This document shows, piece after piece, positions 25,835 to 38,273 of a stretch of 64,000 bases of DNA (position 1 is its first letter; every line of letters starts with the position of its first letter). This DNA comes from Pseudeuparius sepicola (Eukaryota > Arthropoda > Insecta > Coleoptera > Anthribidae): contig OY987301.1 in NCBI GenBank assembly GCA_963920635.1, forward strand, positions 23,912,501-23,976,500, given 5' to 3'. A program made the position numbers and the translations under genes. Below the pieces are notes generated by a model. The model was given only the letters and a program-made list of their open reading frames with translations, was not told the DNA's origin and ran no database searches.

Positions 25835-26689
25835 CTTCATTTATACTATACTCTTGTCGCTTCCGAGAGCAGCGTTACCAAGGGACGTAACAGTAAAGTA
25901 CATAATGAAATTTCCCGTGCCAAAATAACTCGAGAACTTAGGTTACTGTAAATGTATAGTTAGCTCTATTTATGTCGACAAAAGAGGGCTTTCATTGAAC
26001 AAAAGAATGCATTTCCAACGGCTTTCCCGCCCGTAATCACTTCTTTTTCATAGGTTTAGAGCTTCTGTTTTTTAAAAAAGAATGGACTATTGGATAAACA
26101 GTGTGCCCACGTTAAGAAATTACAACCCCTGTAAAATCTTTGTTTATTGAGGAATTTTGATAAACTTTTCTGGTAGGTAGGTACTCAAATTGCGCATTTA
26201 ATGAGTGAGTAACTTTATTCTTGGGTTGTGGCCAACAACTATGACTGCTCAAATTTCAAAAACTACTCTTAGGGATTTAAGAAAAACTGACTGAGCACTT
26301 AAAACTTATGTGCATTATTATTGGCAACACCTCAAAATCGTCATATAAATAAATGACGGAACTCATCAGAACATTCACCCGGGTTATTATTTCATTTCAT
26401 TACTTTAATTACAATAATGTCATTTAAATTGGAGCAATAATTTTATTACTGAATTCATATAATATTAACGTAATGAGATAATGAAACTTTTATTGCATAG
26501 TTTTAAGGATTAGAACTTTCCAGAATAATAATAATCTATCTGTACTTACCCAATACTTCCACGTTGGCCATCTATTTAAATTTTAAATTGACCCTAGGGT
26601 TGCCAATAAAAAGTAGGAGATGGATTCAACGGATTTCCTTAGACGTTTTGAGTTATATTTAACAAAAGTAGTTAGGCACCAGTATTCTA

Positions 26690-26850
26690 CAGCAAAATAA
26701 ATGCAGTTATGACACGAAGGGTATGACTTACAGTCTCAGCTCCACAAACACACATCATTAACAGGAAAAAACTGTACCACCTTCAGCAGTAAAACATTGT
26801 GGTAAGCCAACAAAGCTAGAAAAAAGTAAAATAATTCAGATAACGTTATA
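26690..26850 (+). repeat. Fragment of the 1-2.5 kb foldback family (left of nested insertions)
   Basis: 'cagtctcagctcca.aaacaca', 'attaacag.aaaaaactgtac' and 'cttcag.agtaaa.catt.tggtaagcca' match 725-860 in order. After two nested insertions the same repeat resumes at about 28593 ('gaaatgggaaagaactggt' against 'gaaataggaaagaactggt' at 884). Confidence 0.8.
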
Positions 26851-28207
26851 CAGTGACCGGCAGAAAGTTGGACACAAATGGAAAACTTTTTTTATTATTA
26901 ATTTCTCAGAAAATTTTATTCTTATTTTTTAAAATACGGTAAACAGTTACTTACAAAAGTTGTTTGGAATCAAAAGTGGATGTCAGATTTAAAGTCACAG
27001 CCACCTAGTAAAAAAAAAGAAATTTAACTTTTTTGTATTTTTTTCGATCACCTTGTGTATTACAAAAAAACAAAATACCGCAAGCGCAATCAGAGGTTAA
27101 AAATATTAAATTTTTGTGTCCATTGAATAAAATAAGTAGTTTTTTGACAAATTTTAATAATAAGTAATTTAAATGAAAACAGTAACTAAAAATAAATTTG
27201 CTTAGAGGTACCTATCGAACAAAATACGAGATTAATAGGATAATCCATGCTATGGCCAATAATAACTCTTGCAAAGTTGGCTTTGAAAACAATAATTGTC
27301 GGCGAAGAATTATTTTACATATCAAACTCCGTTATTGTCATTCTGCAACTATGCCTGCACTTAGTGTTCAAGATAAAGTGGAAATTGTTTTAATACACGG
27401 TGATAATTATCATACTTGTCGAGAAACATCAGATATTTTCAATGAACGACATCCAGACAAAAACGTCAACTACTCAACTGTGGCAAAAATTCTTAGGAGT
27501 TTTAAGCAGTTCAGTTCAGTGCAAAATAAATGTCAAGTACCACATAGAAGAAATGTAACAGGTAACGAAGATAATGAAATGGATATTGTCCTCCTTGTTA
27601 AGAATCCTAAAATGCCGCTGTCCCAAAGGCAAACAGAGTTGAAAAATTTTTTTGGCAAATTTATATTTAGTTACTGTTTTCATTTAAATTACTTATTATT
27701 AAAATTTGCCAAAAAAAACTACTTATTTTATTCAATGGACACAAAAATTTAATATTTTTAAGCTCTGATTTCGATTAATTTGAATTTCTAGCTGCTAATC
27801 GAACAAAATTAAAGTTAAGTAGCAAATTCATGTGTTATCTGATGATAGAGTTGCGCTTGCGGTATTTTGTTTTTTTGTAATACACAGGGTGATCGAAAAA
27901 AATACAAAAAAGTTAAATTTCTTTTTTTTTGACTAGGTGGCTGTGACTTTAAATCTGACATCCACTTTTGATTACAAACAACTTTTGTAAGTAACTTTTT
28001 ACCGTATTTAAAAAAAATAAGGGTACTTTACTCTTGAGCTATTTTGACATTTTTGAATCTACCTCGTATCCAAAAAGAGATATTTAAATTTTGGTATATG
28101 CGTTTTGAGTTTGAAATGATGCACCAACTTTTATCAAGAATAAAATTTTCTGAGAAATGTATAATAAAAAAGTTTTCCATTTGTGTCCAACTTTCTGCCG
28201 GTCACTG
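26851..28207 (+). mobile_element. IS630/Tc1-mariner transposon with long inverted repeats and TA duplication
   Basis: Ends are CAGTGACCGGCAGAAAGTTG and its exact reverse complement, flanked by TA (26849-26850, 28208-28209). Inverted homology extends about 350 bp inwards from each side (for example the 'gtggctgtgactttaaatc' block at 27945 and its mirror near 26985). The right arm has an extra block of about 115 bp at 28019-28130. Between the arms lies the N-terminal third of a transposase. The catalytic domain is missing, so the copy is non-autonomous. Confidence 0.92.
27351..27641 (+). pseudogene. Tc1/mariner-type transposase, N-terminal helix-turn-helix part only
   Basis: From ATG 27351 the frame gives MPALSVQDKVEIVLIHGDNY, then ETSDIFNERHPDKNVNYSTV and later SVQNKCQVPHRRNVTGNEDN. 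This is the DNA-binding N-terminus of the insect IS630/Tc1-mariner group whose members have an 'NERHPDK' segment before a helix-turn-helix and an 'RRRVTGNEDN' linker. Homology stops around TEL at 27641, where the frame enters the right inverted repeat and ends at 27752. The DDE/D nuclease domain is deleted. A truncated protein like this could in principle still bind element ends, but nothing shows expression. Confidence 0.85.
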
Positions 28208-28221
28208 TATAAACAAACTAC

Positions 28222-28592
28222 ACTAAATTCGAGCAATCCGTGCGCCTGGCGTAAATAAAACCACGTGTTCAATGACGTTCCGCGATTGGTAGGTAGGCTA
28301 TAAAACTTCACCCGACCTCGGCAACAGGGACGTACTCGATCGCAAAAGTATAGTTATGCGGTTTTATCTTGTTGCCATTGTTGTTTTCAGCTATATTTAG
28401 ACACTGCCACAAATAATTTTATCAATGTTTTGAGCCATTTTAATTCAGCCAATAATTTTTTTCCGAAATATTTTGATGTAAACAATTATAAAACTAAAAT
28501 TAAATAAAGGTCGTACCTCAGTGCGGCCCTGGCCAATATCGCAATGCACGTGCTCTTGTTTACGCCAGGCGTAAGACTTGCTCGATTTTAGT
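28222..28592. mobile_element. MITE with about 37-bp inverted ends
   Basis: Left ACTAAATTCGAGCAA plus GCCTGGCGTAAA; right TTTACGCCAGGCGTAAG plus TTGCTCGATTTTAGT. Comparison with the intact repeat at 870-890 ('aaacaaactagtatctgaaat') shows the insertion interrupts that sequence. It contains a TATAAAA-like string at 28298 with an inverted CCAAT at 28284. There is no coding capacity. Confidence 0.78.
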
Positions 28593-28630
28593 ATAATCAG
28601 TGAAATGGGAAAGAACTGGTGAAAAGGAGA

Positions 28631-28729
28631 CTTACCTTCCTAGACATAGTCTTAACTCAGTATGTGGTTGTGGAAAACGGTAACCTCCACAAGGCAACTT
28701 TCACCCGACCAACTAAATATTTTTTATAT
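28631..28729 (+). pseudogene. Possible Penelope-like reverse transcriptase fragment
   Basis: A 33-codon stretch reads LTFLDIVLTQYVVVENGNLH then KATFTRPTKYFLY. It resembles the PLE block 'FLD(V/I)xL...G.L.TxVYRKPT.T..YL'. It is short, has no flanking support, and the key R-K-P-T is altered to TRPT, so the assignment is tentative. Confidence 0.3.
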
Positions 28730-28735
28730 AAAATG

Positions 28736-31700
28736 GTGGCCTCAAAAAGGGTGGAAAAAACGTAGTGAGCAATCCTAAAATATAAGTATTAACAACTCTT
28801 ATAGTAAAACACACCAGAGAACGCTAGAGACGCAGGGGGGAAGTAAAATAAAAAACGCTTGAATAGGCCATAAAATTGCTCCCGCCACAGGCGTCGGTAA
28901 TAACTGCGGTGAAAATTTTGATAGTCAGTTAAGGAGTCTGATAAAATAAGTACCTAATTTGAAAGCGTTATTAGTTGCGTCCTCATCGCAAACCCTTATT
29001 ACTTTTGCGATAATTTCCCTGGCTTGGCTATGTATGGTCCTTCCGCGAACACTGGTCTTTATCCAACCACTACTAACACCGCAAAACTCAAATTGTCTCC
29101 CTTCGCGCACGGCTATGAGGCGAAGACAACTGTACGTGACTTGAATAGATATTTACGACCTCCAGTCGCTCTAAGAAATATTCAGCTTGGGGTACTGATA
29201 GCAGGGTGAATCTTTACTGGGTTTGCTGAGCGTTGCCGGATTGCAAAAAACCTGTACAATTCTGGAGCACTAGCGTAATGGCTTTGGTTTATTATATTTC
29301 CTAAGGAGAATTATATTTCGAAGTTTGGCAACATTCGAAATTTTTTACTCGCATTCTTGAGGCTCGTATTCTCTCGTAAGGTGGACTATACTTAGGAGAG
29401 AAGTCGGTGCAAGCCAAAGACATTGCATCGAAAAAGTCAGAAAAGTAAAAAAAACTAACGTATTTTTATGCGTCCCTAAGAACCAAAATTTCATCTTTAA
29501 TAACATATTATTTCCAAACGTCAAGTCACCACGGCCGTTTTTAAAGTTGACAATAGCGGAAACGTCATAACATGAAATCTCGCATATATGTGAGAAATTG
29601 AGGAACAAAAAATATGCGCGGGAACTATAGTGGATATCACTTATCTTTATCCCTACGTCACTATGGACGATAGTGGAAATTGCATTGTTGGCCATTGTGC
29701 CGTAGGGATGGAGATTCGTGATATCCACACCAAATGCAGTTATGAAAATATTTAGATCGAAGGACAGCTTGTTTTTGTGAATATTCGGTGTGCTCGAGTG
29801 AAATTTCTGCGAGGCCGAACATCAATGGGCAAAATCAACACGCAATCCATTTTAATGAAAAAAGCAAGGCGAGAAAAATGAAAAGCGGAACGCGGTGTTG
29901 AAAACAGGATGGATATGGATGGAGACGATATTTGTCAATGAAAATTCATTTTATTCCTTATATTCCAAATATTTACCAGATAGGATATTTTAGAGACAGA
30001 GTGGCAAGAGAGATTTTATATTTGTCTAAAAGAAAATAATATTTTCGAAATATCTAGAGGGAAGTCCTTTAGTAACTATTTTTGGAACGGTTTGTAATTT
30101 TTTTAGGGTTAGATGAACATATTGATATTGATCGGTCTGGCCTCGAAAGTGAGGTGAAGTTATTTGAAACCGTTACCTTAGAAAATATTTCGTTTAAAAT
30201 AAGGGATGTTCACATATATTTTTTTTAAACGCCATATAAAGGCTATTCGAAGCCTTCACATGCGTCGATTTTGGTTACAATTAAATAGTGAAGACACCTA
30301 TTAGTTATCCCGACAATGTTGTGATCGAAGACCTGTGATTGAGAACATTCAGATTTTATCAAAAAATAGACTAATTTGTACTCCTGATCATTCTAGGCAG
30401 AATAGCGCTTTCGAAAAATGTATCAATACAATTACTGGCGCTTGTGGTTTTACCCCCGATAAACATTTATTTATTTCTGCATGGATAGCTGCCGTCAAAA
30501 TACGCTTACATTAAAAAAAACTTTGCCTCGCCAACTCTCGCAATTATCGCCAAGTAAAGATGCCTTGTCGCTTGTTATTCCTAACTAGACTATTCACTCC
30601 GTTGATTCAACTTCGCGTAGGACTTGCAGACAAAGAACAATTTTGGTGGAAATACAATGAGTTCTAATCAAAACAAAAACTCACGCTGCCGCCCACTTTG
30701 CTAAATGGAGCGTGAAAAAGACATCTCGAAATTAAATTGGGGTAGCTGCTTAGAATTTGCACGCCTCTCATGCTTTTAATAAAAATATATGATATATCAG
30801 AATAATAGAGAGTCGAGTTTGCTAGGCTATGCGAATATATTAAAATGTGGGAATGAGGCAATAAGTAAGATGCTTATTAAATTTTATTCAAAATATCAAG
30901 TTTATATCTGTATAATTTATTGCTGCCAGTTAATACTAAATTATATAAAATCTATAACAACTAGGTTTTCTCAAATAGAAGCTGATTCTTGCATTTATCC
31001 TTCAATTTTTGTTTAGATGTGTGTAGTATAGTAATTATATCGATTTATTCGGTAGCTGCTACAAATGTTTCATATTTGATACTGCTTTGCCACTTTGAAA
31101 AAGTAAAAAGTAAAATCGTTATAAGTGATAATACGGAGGTTTTTTTAGCCAAAACATCACTGTGCAAAGTGGCACTTGCCCATTTGTTTTTGTAAAGGGC
31201 AATGTTCTAGCTTTAGTTCGAATAAATTATTTAAAAAACTTCCAGCAGGTGCGAAGATAAACGATAAATTTTCCCAAAATTCCTAAAAGTTATTTGCGTC
31301 GATATGGGGGATGACGTACACCTCTCCGAGTTGCCCATATTTACATTCATATATTCTGAATTACGAGCAGTATGCCGGCACTTTTATAAAATATGCATTA
31401 GTTCTCAAATATTGTTTCGTAACAAAATGCAGTCGTAATACACTTAACAAAATTGTTGGGAAAATAAAGTTTGGACACGCTAAGAGAATGAACACGTTGT
31501 CCTCTTTTTTTTTAGTACAATTTTAGAATTTGCTTCAGACAGCCATTAAAACATCATTTTATTTACCTTTTTAGAACTTCATTTTAAGTAAATGTTTTAG
31601 ATATGTTATTTCAAGGCAAGCGTACGAACGCGTTTGACACTGTACCTATTATTCGGTCAAATCAAGTACCTAATGGAAAACAATTTCAAAAAAACATAAG

Positions 31701-34700
31701 CTTATAGGAGGCACTGGCAGCTTTATTTAGAATAACTTCGAGTGTAATGCATAACGCAGAAAAATTGATTAGAGAGCTCCTGAAATAACATGACCAAAAA
31801 TGTTCATGCCCAAACAAGAATTTAAACCGAAGGTTAAACAAGCATATTATGGAAGTTGGGAAAATTTCAAACAGATTACCCGTTGATAGCAAACGAGGTT
31901 GCTGGTTTTGTGAGTATATTAATATACTGTCACTAATGTCACATACCTATATAGCTACTCGCCAAGCTATATTATAGGTCTGTGCTCGCATGGCCGTTAT
32001 TTTAGATTTAACCCTTGTTTATGGAATCCCCTCGGGAATCCCTAGTTAGCCAACGTGTTAAAGAGTCATAATGGCAGGAAAGCAATATTGGATACCGAAA
32101 AATTCACTACGTGTATATGTAGATAAGAATTCAAAATTACTATTTAGCCCCTTGCGACAAATGCTATAGAAGGATAAGAGTACAGAAATCTGATGTTTTC
32201 CTTAAGATGCTGACAGTTATTGAACCTATTGCCAAATTAAAGTGCCAGAGTTAAAACTCAACAAACATTATAGAAAATCTACAGTTACTTAAAAAAAATA
32301 CTGCTTAACAAATGTTGTTAGTAGGTAATATATAAATATTTTATCAAATTTTTGCCGAGGCGCACATAGTAAAAATATATTAACTACTATATTACCCCGT
32401 TCCTGATAGAGAGAACAATATTGTTTTACCTATATGCACAATTGAGGCGTACATACAAATACATACCATCGGCGTCCTCTTACCAAATGTGGGTTCAAAT
32501 ATAGAAGATATTTATTATATATGTCAGTATTGTTTAAAGTCGTTAATACTGTTTTGTTTAAAGTCATTAATACTGAAGGATTAGCGGTAATTCGGATTTC
32601 TGGGAAAATATCGTCGAAAAATTGATTGATATACTAATAAATATTATATGCACATGCTATACAGACATATTAATTAATTAGTAAAACATTAATCTGGAGT
32701 CTCTAAAACAGAGTGTAGTTCAGATATCACACATATTTTCGCAGCAAAGTGTTTTTATATACATTTTTTCCACTACTATTGAAAAACACTCTCTTATAGT
32801 CCTCTTTACGGCAGAATGCTTGCGACGCAAGGGGGAAGAACTCGTAAATATTATATAATTATTCACAGTTCAGTGGCGTAGCTCAATTTTGTGTAACTTA
32901 CTGACTTAATCTTCATATACCTAATTGTTATTTAATTTATAGTTAATATTATTTTTAATGGTGATGCCTTACACTATGGAGGAAGGCAAACCCTTATAAC
33001 ATTGGTAATTATTTCTCGTGCTTGAGAATGCAACGTTCTTCCCTGTTTACTAATTTTTCGCACGTTAACTCCCGAACATACGAAACGCCACTGAGCTCTC
33101 TGTGTGGTAGCCCAAATACGCAGTTAACTTTACATACTATAGAAACAGGCACAAAACGCGTTTGGCTAACTGATTTTGTCGGCGGCTCGCTGGCAGAAGT
33201 GCTTTGTTGCCGTATTTCAAAGGCGATGGTAAACGCGACGATGTTGAAAAAAATATAATAGGTGTTTTATCACACCACGTTAAAAATAAATGATAAACAA
33301 AAATGAGTAAGTGGTCGCGTGATGCGAGCTTTATTTTTTCGGTATTACAGAGTTCAGAAATTCGGCTTCGATATGCTAAAACTTTATTCGCTAATAAATA
33401 ACGACTACTCGTATAGGAAATCTCGCAACGCAGCCCGCATTCTTTAGAAACGTTTTCTTTCTTGCCTTGAACTATAATATGTAGGGTAACTGGAGTGAAT
33501 TCCGGCCATGCGGGTAATTTCGGGCATATAATGTATGTATATTATTATGCCATTTGAATCTATATAATATATAAATCTAGACTCGCCAGTATCATATGTT
33601 AAAGTCGACGATGCGATACAACAGAAGTCATTTACGAAAAACTGAAAACATGTTTGTCCCTATAATGAAATGACGGTATGTGCAACACCCCTTGTAGGAA
33701 ACTAGATTCATATTATTTATCCAAACCGTCGTTCGTGTTGAATAATCCAATAAAAATCCGATATTTTGAATTTACAACTGGTAATGTGAAGCTGCTGGTC
33801 AGTTGCACGATTGGAATTGATGTTAATTGATTTTTCGCTCCTAGGTTGACAACTCTCTGATCTTGTATTAAACGCAAGTAGTTTTTTTTCTTTCGTTTCT
33901 TTTTGCGAAACCCGTAATCCAATAATCCAAAAAAGTTAAGTTTTATAGGGTAATAAAGACTTAAGTTTCTTTTATATTACTTGGTATTGATTATAATTAA
34001 TTTTCGTGCCACAAGTTAGTGTGGTTGTAGTGATACCACTGGCATGAGAATTTATTCTGTTTTGTTTGATTTTTTACTATCATGTATATTAGTTACACCA
34101 AATCGGGTAGCTTAATCCCGATTAGATTAGATTAGCATTATGGAGCAGTAAATTACAATTTGTAGTACGGGCCGAAACAGTCCCCTAAATTGATTCCGCG
34201 TGTTACTAGCTGGTAGTATCAGTGAACCGTGTCGGGAAAATAAGAGTCACTGAACCGGGAATGAACAAACTAGCGAGGCGAACTTTCGTAGAAAAAGTTG
34301 AGAATTGACGTGAAGTGAATTACCTGCGAGTGCAGCAAAGAGAATAAGAATGCCTGGTACTTTGTTAGATGAAATGAAATTCTGTATTGTCTTATATTAT
34401 CTCATTTAACGTATCAGGAAACTATAAGATTTTTTATTGGAAATATCCTATAGTGTCGTTTCATAATTTACGATCTTCAGTCAAAGTATTTTAAACCGCA
34501 AATGCATTAGAAGGTAACATTATCTACTCTCTTACCTAATTAAACTCACCCTAACTATCTTTGTATATAACTTAAATTCTACTAATAGTTATAGTTGGGA
34601 AATAGTGGTTTTAAATCAGTAATCTAGTTATAGTGTAATCAAGAGTATAATATTTTAATCGCCAAATTTTCTCGTCAAAATATTAGAGGTTTAGTAATCG

Positions 34701-35964
34701 CCTTCAGCTTTCTGTTGGCGCTGCAAACATTTTGACCCAACATTTATTTAGGTGCCTATTGAAATTTCAAACTGCGACTAATATTCTCTCTGTAAATATT
34801 TTGGAAAATTTCATTTTGACCTTGGATCGAAAAAATAAAAGCATTTTATTAGAGCCTAGTTCAATCGCTCCAATTATCTAGGTTTCCTTATCCCTTAGTA
34901 ATGGATGTAAATTAGCATTAGGTACATTGTAAATGCTCGAATGAAGGCAACTTACGGAAAACATTTTAGAGTATCCACATTGAGAATTCTTTTTTTTTTC
35001 GAATTTGACTTCATTCGTGTTGACTTTTTCGCTCACAACTGGCAGAAATAATATTATCAAATCCATGATAAGAATAAACACTAGGTATTAGGTAGATATT
35101 TTTCCATACCTTTTTGTGGTATAAAAGTACAAACCTCTGATATAATGTCGATTGTTCAAATAGCTAGGACAAATTAATTGAAATTTGTTCCCAGGACGTT
35201 TTTAACAGAAAACAATATGATCTTTTAATTCCCTTTGCGAACTGTATAACAGCTTTCGAGCAAGTCGGCTGAAAGTTAAATAATCAACTCATTTAAAATT
35301 TATTAATTAATGATAACGTATAATTAAAGCTAAATATTTCGAGCTTATTTCTTCTCTTCGTCTCCAAGAAACCTCTTCCTCTGTAGCTTTCGCAAGAAAA
35401 TAATTTTGTATATTCATAATCTTTTATGTCCTTCATTCACACTACATTATTGATAAATTTATATTTAATAGGCCGTTTTTATTAATAATTTCTCATTCGG
35501 TACAAACTATTTTATAATTAGTTCCAAATAATTTTAAAAAATTTGACTAAACCTAGATAATGTTGACTAACGCCTTACAACAATTAATTTCTTTCGTCGA
35601 TTCCAGATTCTCATTGGAAACAAATGAACATCTAACTAAATTTTACATCGCTAAAAATCTGTTGTGGTGAGTTACATTATATTACAGACCAACTGTACAG
35701 ATTTTGCAGAGTTCTGTATAGAAATGAAATATCTAATAGTCTATTGAAAAGAATGGAAACTGATCGAAGGACCGCTATATTTGAGGTGAAAAATATGATA
35801 AAGGGAAACGTTGATGTGTTCCGATCAAGAGGCTTTCAAGCATAGAATGGTATACATTGTATAAATATCATTTAGGCATAAATATAAATTGAAGTGGAGA
35901 GAAGGAATTTAGGAAATATTTTATTATTTTTGCCCCGACAAAAAAGAAAGTATCACACATAATA
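28736..35964. other. Long AT-rich non-coding stretch with small repeats
   Basis: Apart from a 98-bp hairpin (29631-29727) I find no gene or bounded element. A partial tandem duplication of about 23 bp ('gtttaaagtc.ttaatactg') lies at 32534-32573. The longest frames (29345-29728 minus, 127 codons; 33022-33258 plus) show no domain; the first includes the hairpin. Confidence 0.45.
29631..29727. repeat. Hairpin / short MITE remnant
   Basis: The 27-bp arms 'tggatatcacttatctttat...' (29631-29657) and '...gagattcgtgatatcca' (29701-29727) pair with about four mismatches around a 43-bp loop. Confidence 0.7.
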
Positions 35965-35966
35965 TA

Positions 35967-36414
35967 CAGGGTGGCCCACCACGAAATGCATCGATCTATG
36001 TATGGAAAACTAAAAGTAGGAAAATTCTGAAAATTTGGCACCTCACCAATGCCGATGGGCGCTGCTCATCTAAAATATTTTGGTGAATCTGGCACTTCCG
36101 GTTATACCGGAAGTCGATATCAACTTTCTTATCTCAAATGGAACATCCTGTATATTATCGCATTTTTGGATTCTAGGCATCATTTTGGAACAAAAACATG
36201 CAACATGTCCTATGTCTAAATCGAACCGTTTTTGAGATATTTGCATTTTTCCGAAAAAAATTGCAGGTGCAGACCTAAAGTCAATTAGTAATTTATACGA
36301 GGAAACCGCGAAATTTCAAAAGCAGCGCCCATGAGGTGCCAAATTTTTAGAATTTTCCTACTTTTAGTTTTCCATAGGTATATAGATCGATGCAGTTCGT
36401 GGTGGGCCACCCTG
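35967..36414. mobile_element. Foldback MITE, CAGGGTGGCCCACCACG ends, TA flanks
   Basis: Left CAGGGTGGCCCACCACGAA, right TTCGTGGTGGGCCACCCTG, flanked by TA (35965-35966, 36415-36416). Arms of about 100 bp pair around the loop (for example 'aaaactaaaagtaggaaaat' at 36005 and its mirror at 36353). The loop holds a short 'cttccggttataccggaag' hairpin at 36097. Confidence 0.88.
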
Positions 36415-36764
36415 TATAAGAATATATCCAGTAATTAGATCCTTTTAAAAAAAATAGCCAGAAAAACCTTTTAAACTCAATGCACTCAATACACTCTCTC
36501 CCTTCCCATAGCAAAGTAGTCCTTTGAGGGATTTTGAAGGACTCAATATTTAGTCTGAACTGGAAGTCAACGTTATTTATAAATCTAAATAGTGGAAAAA
36601 TCATTTCAGCGAACTTGTTAAGAACCATGCTAATTTTAAATAATATTTATAGTCTTTCAAATATGGCTACATTTCCATTTCCTCATATTCCAAATTTCGT
36701 ATAAAACCTGTTTATTTAGTAAATACTTTAACAGCCCATATACAGGGACTATGTATACAATATA

Positions 36765-37160
36765 CAGGGTTATTGGTAATTCGATACATTCCATTGGAGA
36801 TGTGATAGGGGAGGAGGTAAGGAGTAAATTTATCCTATATGAGTATATGCAGTATGCAAAACTCATTTTTTTAAACGTTTTTGACAACTTTTTATTTAAA
36901 CTTTTCATATGATCTAAATTAATGTTTCCGAACTTTTTTCATTCCAAACATAAGACCATAGTGTTGGGCAAGTGCAAGTAATCCATTTAAAAAGTTTAAA
37001 ACAGTTCTGTAGATTTTTGGTCTACTAAGAAAAATTGTAATATCTCAAAAACTATTAGGTAAGTTTTGCATAATGCATAATATTAGGATTAAATTTACTC
37101 CTTACCTCCTCCCCTATCAAATCTCCAAAGGGATGTATGGAATTACCAAAAAATCTGTTT
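36765..37160. mobile_element. Foldback MITE with one degraded end
   Basis: Left CAGGGTTATTGGTAATTCG after TA (36763-36764). The arm block 'gataggggaggaggtaagga' at about 36806 is mirrored at about 37100-37120 ('...cctcctcccctatc'). The right terminus, expected ...AACCCTG+TA, has decayed to 'accaaaaaatctgttt'. No coding capacity. Confidence 0.75.
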
Positions 37161-37419
37161 AATTTATAATAATAATTTTCGATATTTTACTAATGCTAGG
37201 AGTTTCGAATACCAATAAGACTCACGACAACCGGCCACTACAATAAAAAAGCGTCTCCATCATAATTTTTATATAAAAGAATTAATCGACGTTTGAAGAA
37301 AGCGAACAACCTATAATTATGTGAATAAACAAGCCATTAAACCAGTTCCGCGTCGCGAAACCATCAAATCAACGTCTAGAACTGCTCCAAACGAAGTGTG
37401 GAATGACTCAAAGTTGTGT

Positions 37420-37805
37420 GTGACGTACCCACATCCCCGTCAGCGAGTGCGTCGCCGCGGCGCGAACCGCCATGGGGTGAACGCCCCCTCCCCCGCCATG
37501 GCCCGCCGCCGCCGCACCCCCCGCCTCCCTTCCCCCGCTACGAACTAGCCGCCCAACCTGGCAACGACGCGCAGCACTTCCCCCTCCCCGCCCTCGTCCC
37601 CCCCTCCCGCCCCCTCCCACCGGGGCTCGCTGTCGCGGGCCTCGCTCGGCAACTGCTCCAGCCCGTCCCTGCTGATGGCGCAGGCGCAGGCGCAGCCCGA
37701 ACACCCGCCGACGCTGCCGCGCACGCTCAGCACGTCCGTGCTGCGCATCAAGCACCGAACGTCGTTCTGGGACAAGTTCTGGCACGAGAGGACCAAGAGA
37801 GACTT
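37420..37805 (+). promoter_or_regulatory. CpG island around candidate first exon
   Basis: A sharp GC/CpG-rich block in AT-rich surroundings, with long C-rich runs (37480-37620), ending at a consensus donor ACTT|GTAAGT. An in-frame TAG at 37546 closes the reading frame upstream, so translation of the downstream frame must start inside the island. This composition fits a promoter-proximal first exon. Confidence 0.55.
37675..37805 (+). CDS. Candidate alternative first coding exon of dunce/PDE4
   Basis: From ATG 37675 the frame encodes 43 complete codons plus two bases: MAQAQAQPEHPPTLPRTLST, then SVLRIKHRTSFWDKFWHERT and KRD, ending at a consensus donor (GTAAGT at 37806). The C-terminal half is charged and aromatic and does not look like random GC translation. 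The exon leaves two bases of a codon, exactly what the UCR1 exon at 54924 needs (it supplies one), so joining them keeps PDE4 UCR1 in frame. PDE4 genes use several promoters with isoform-specific N-termini, which fits. I do not recognise this N-terminus from memory and the link to dunce rests on phase, strand and position. The frame stays open upstream to 37549, so an acceptor at about 37548 and an internal-exon reading are also possible. Confidence 0.45.
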
Positions 37806-38273
37806 GTAAGTTGGCGTTAAGTATTATCGGTCACGCCCGGTTAGTGAAGGTCACGAGATCCGACTATCGGTAGCGAAGCGAGTCGACACGAATGCTTCTG
37901 AAGGTTCCGAACGCTGTCGACCTAACCTTGGTGTTTTGTGGTGTTAATCTGATACGAGATTCTAAAACCCACTTTGCATTCCACGTTTTAATTGGTCGAC
38001 TCAAGGTTACATGAATTTGAACGTCATTATACCACAGGATAAACAATATCCAGTATGATAAGTCGACGCCATTACTGGTAGAATGCTTTTATCGCGCAGA
38101 CTAGAATCACTAAAGAATGGAATGCGAGGAATGCATCAGGGATGCAGTGGCGTAGCGTGGGGGGGGGGGGCAGGGGGGCCATGGCCCCGGACGGCATACG
38201 AAAAGGGGCGGCGGCAAGCACCGCGATTTTTTAAATCACCCGCGCTGACACGAGCCAAGCGGGACCGCATATA

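Noticed and set aside
37408..37820. Long open frames on both strands across the GC-rich island (125 and 134 codons)
   Set aside because: They arise from low stop-codon frequency in GC-rich DNA, are P/R/G/A-dominated, and run through the splice donor in frames that do not match the UCR1 exon phase.
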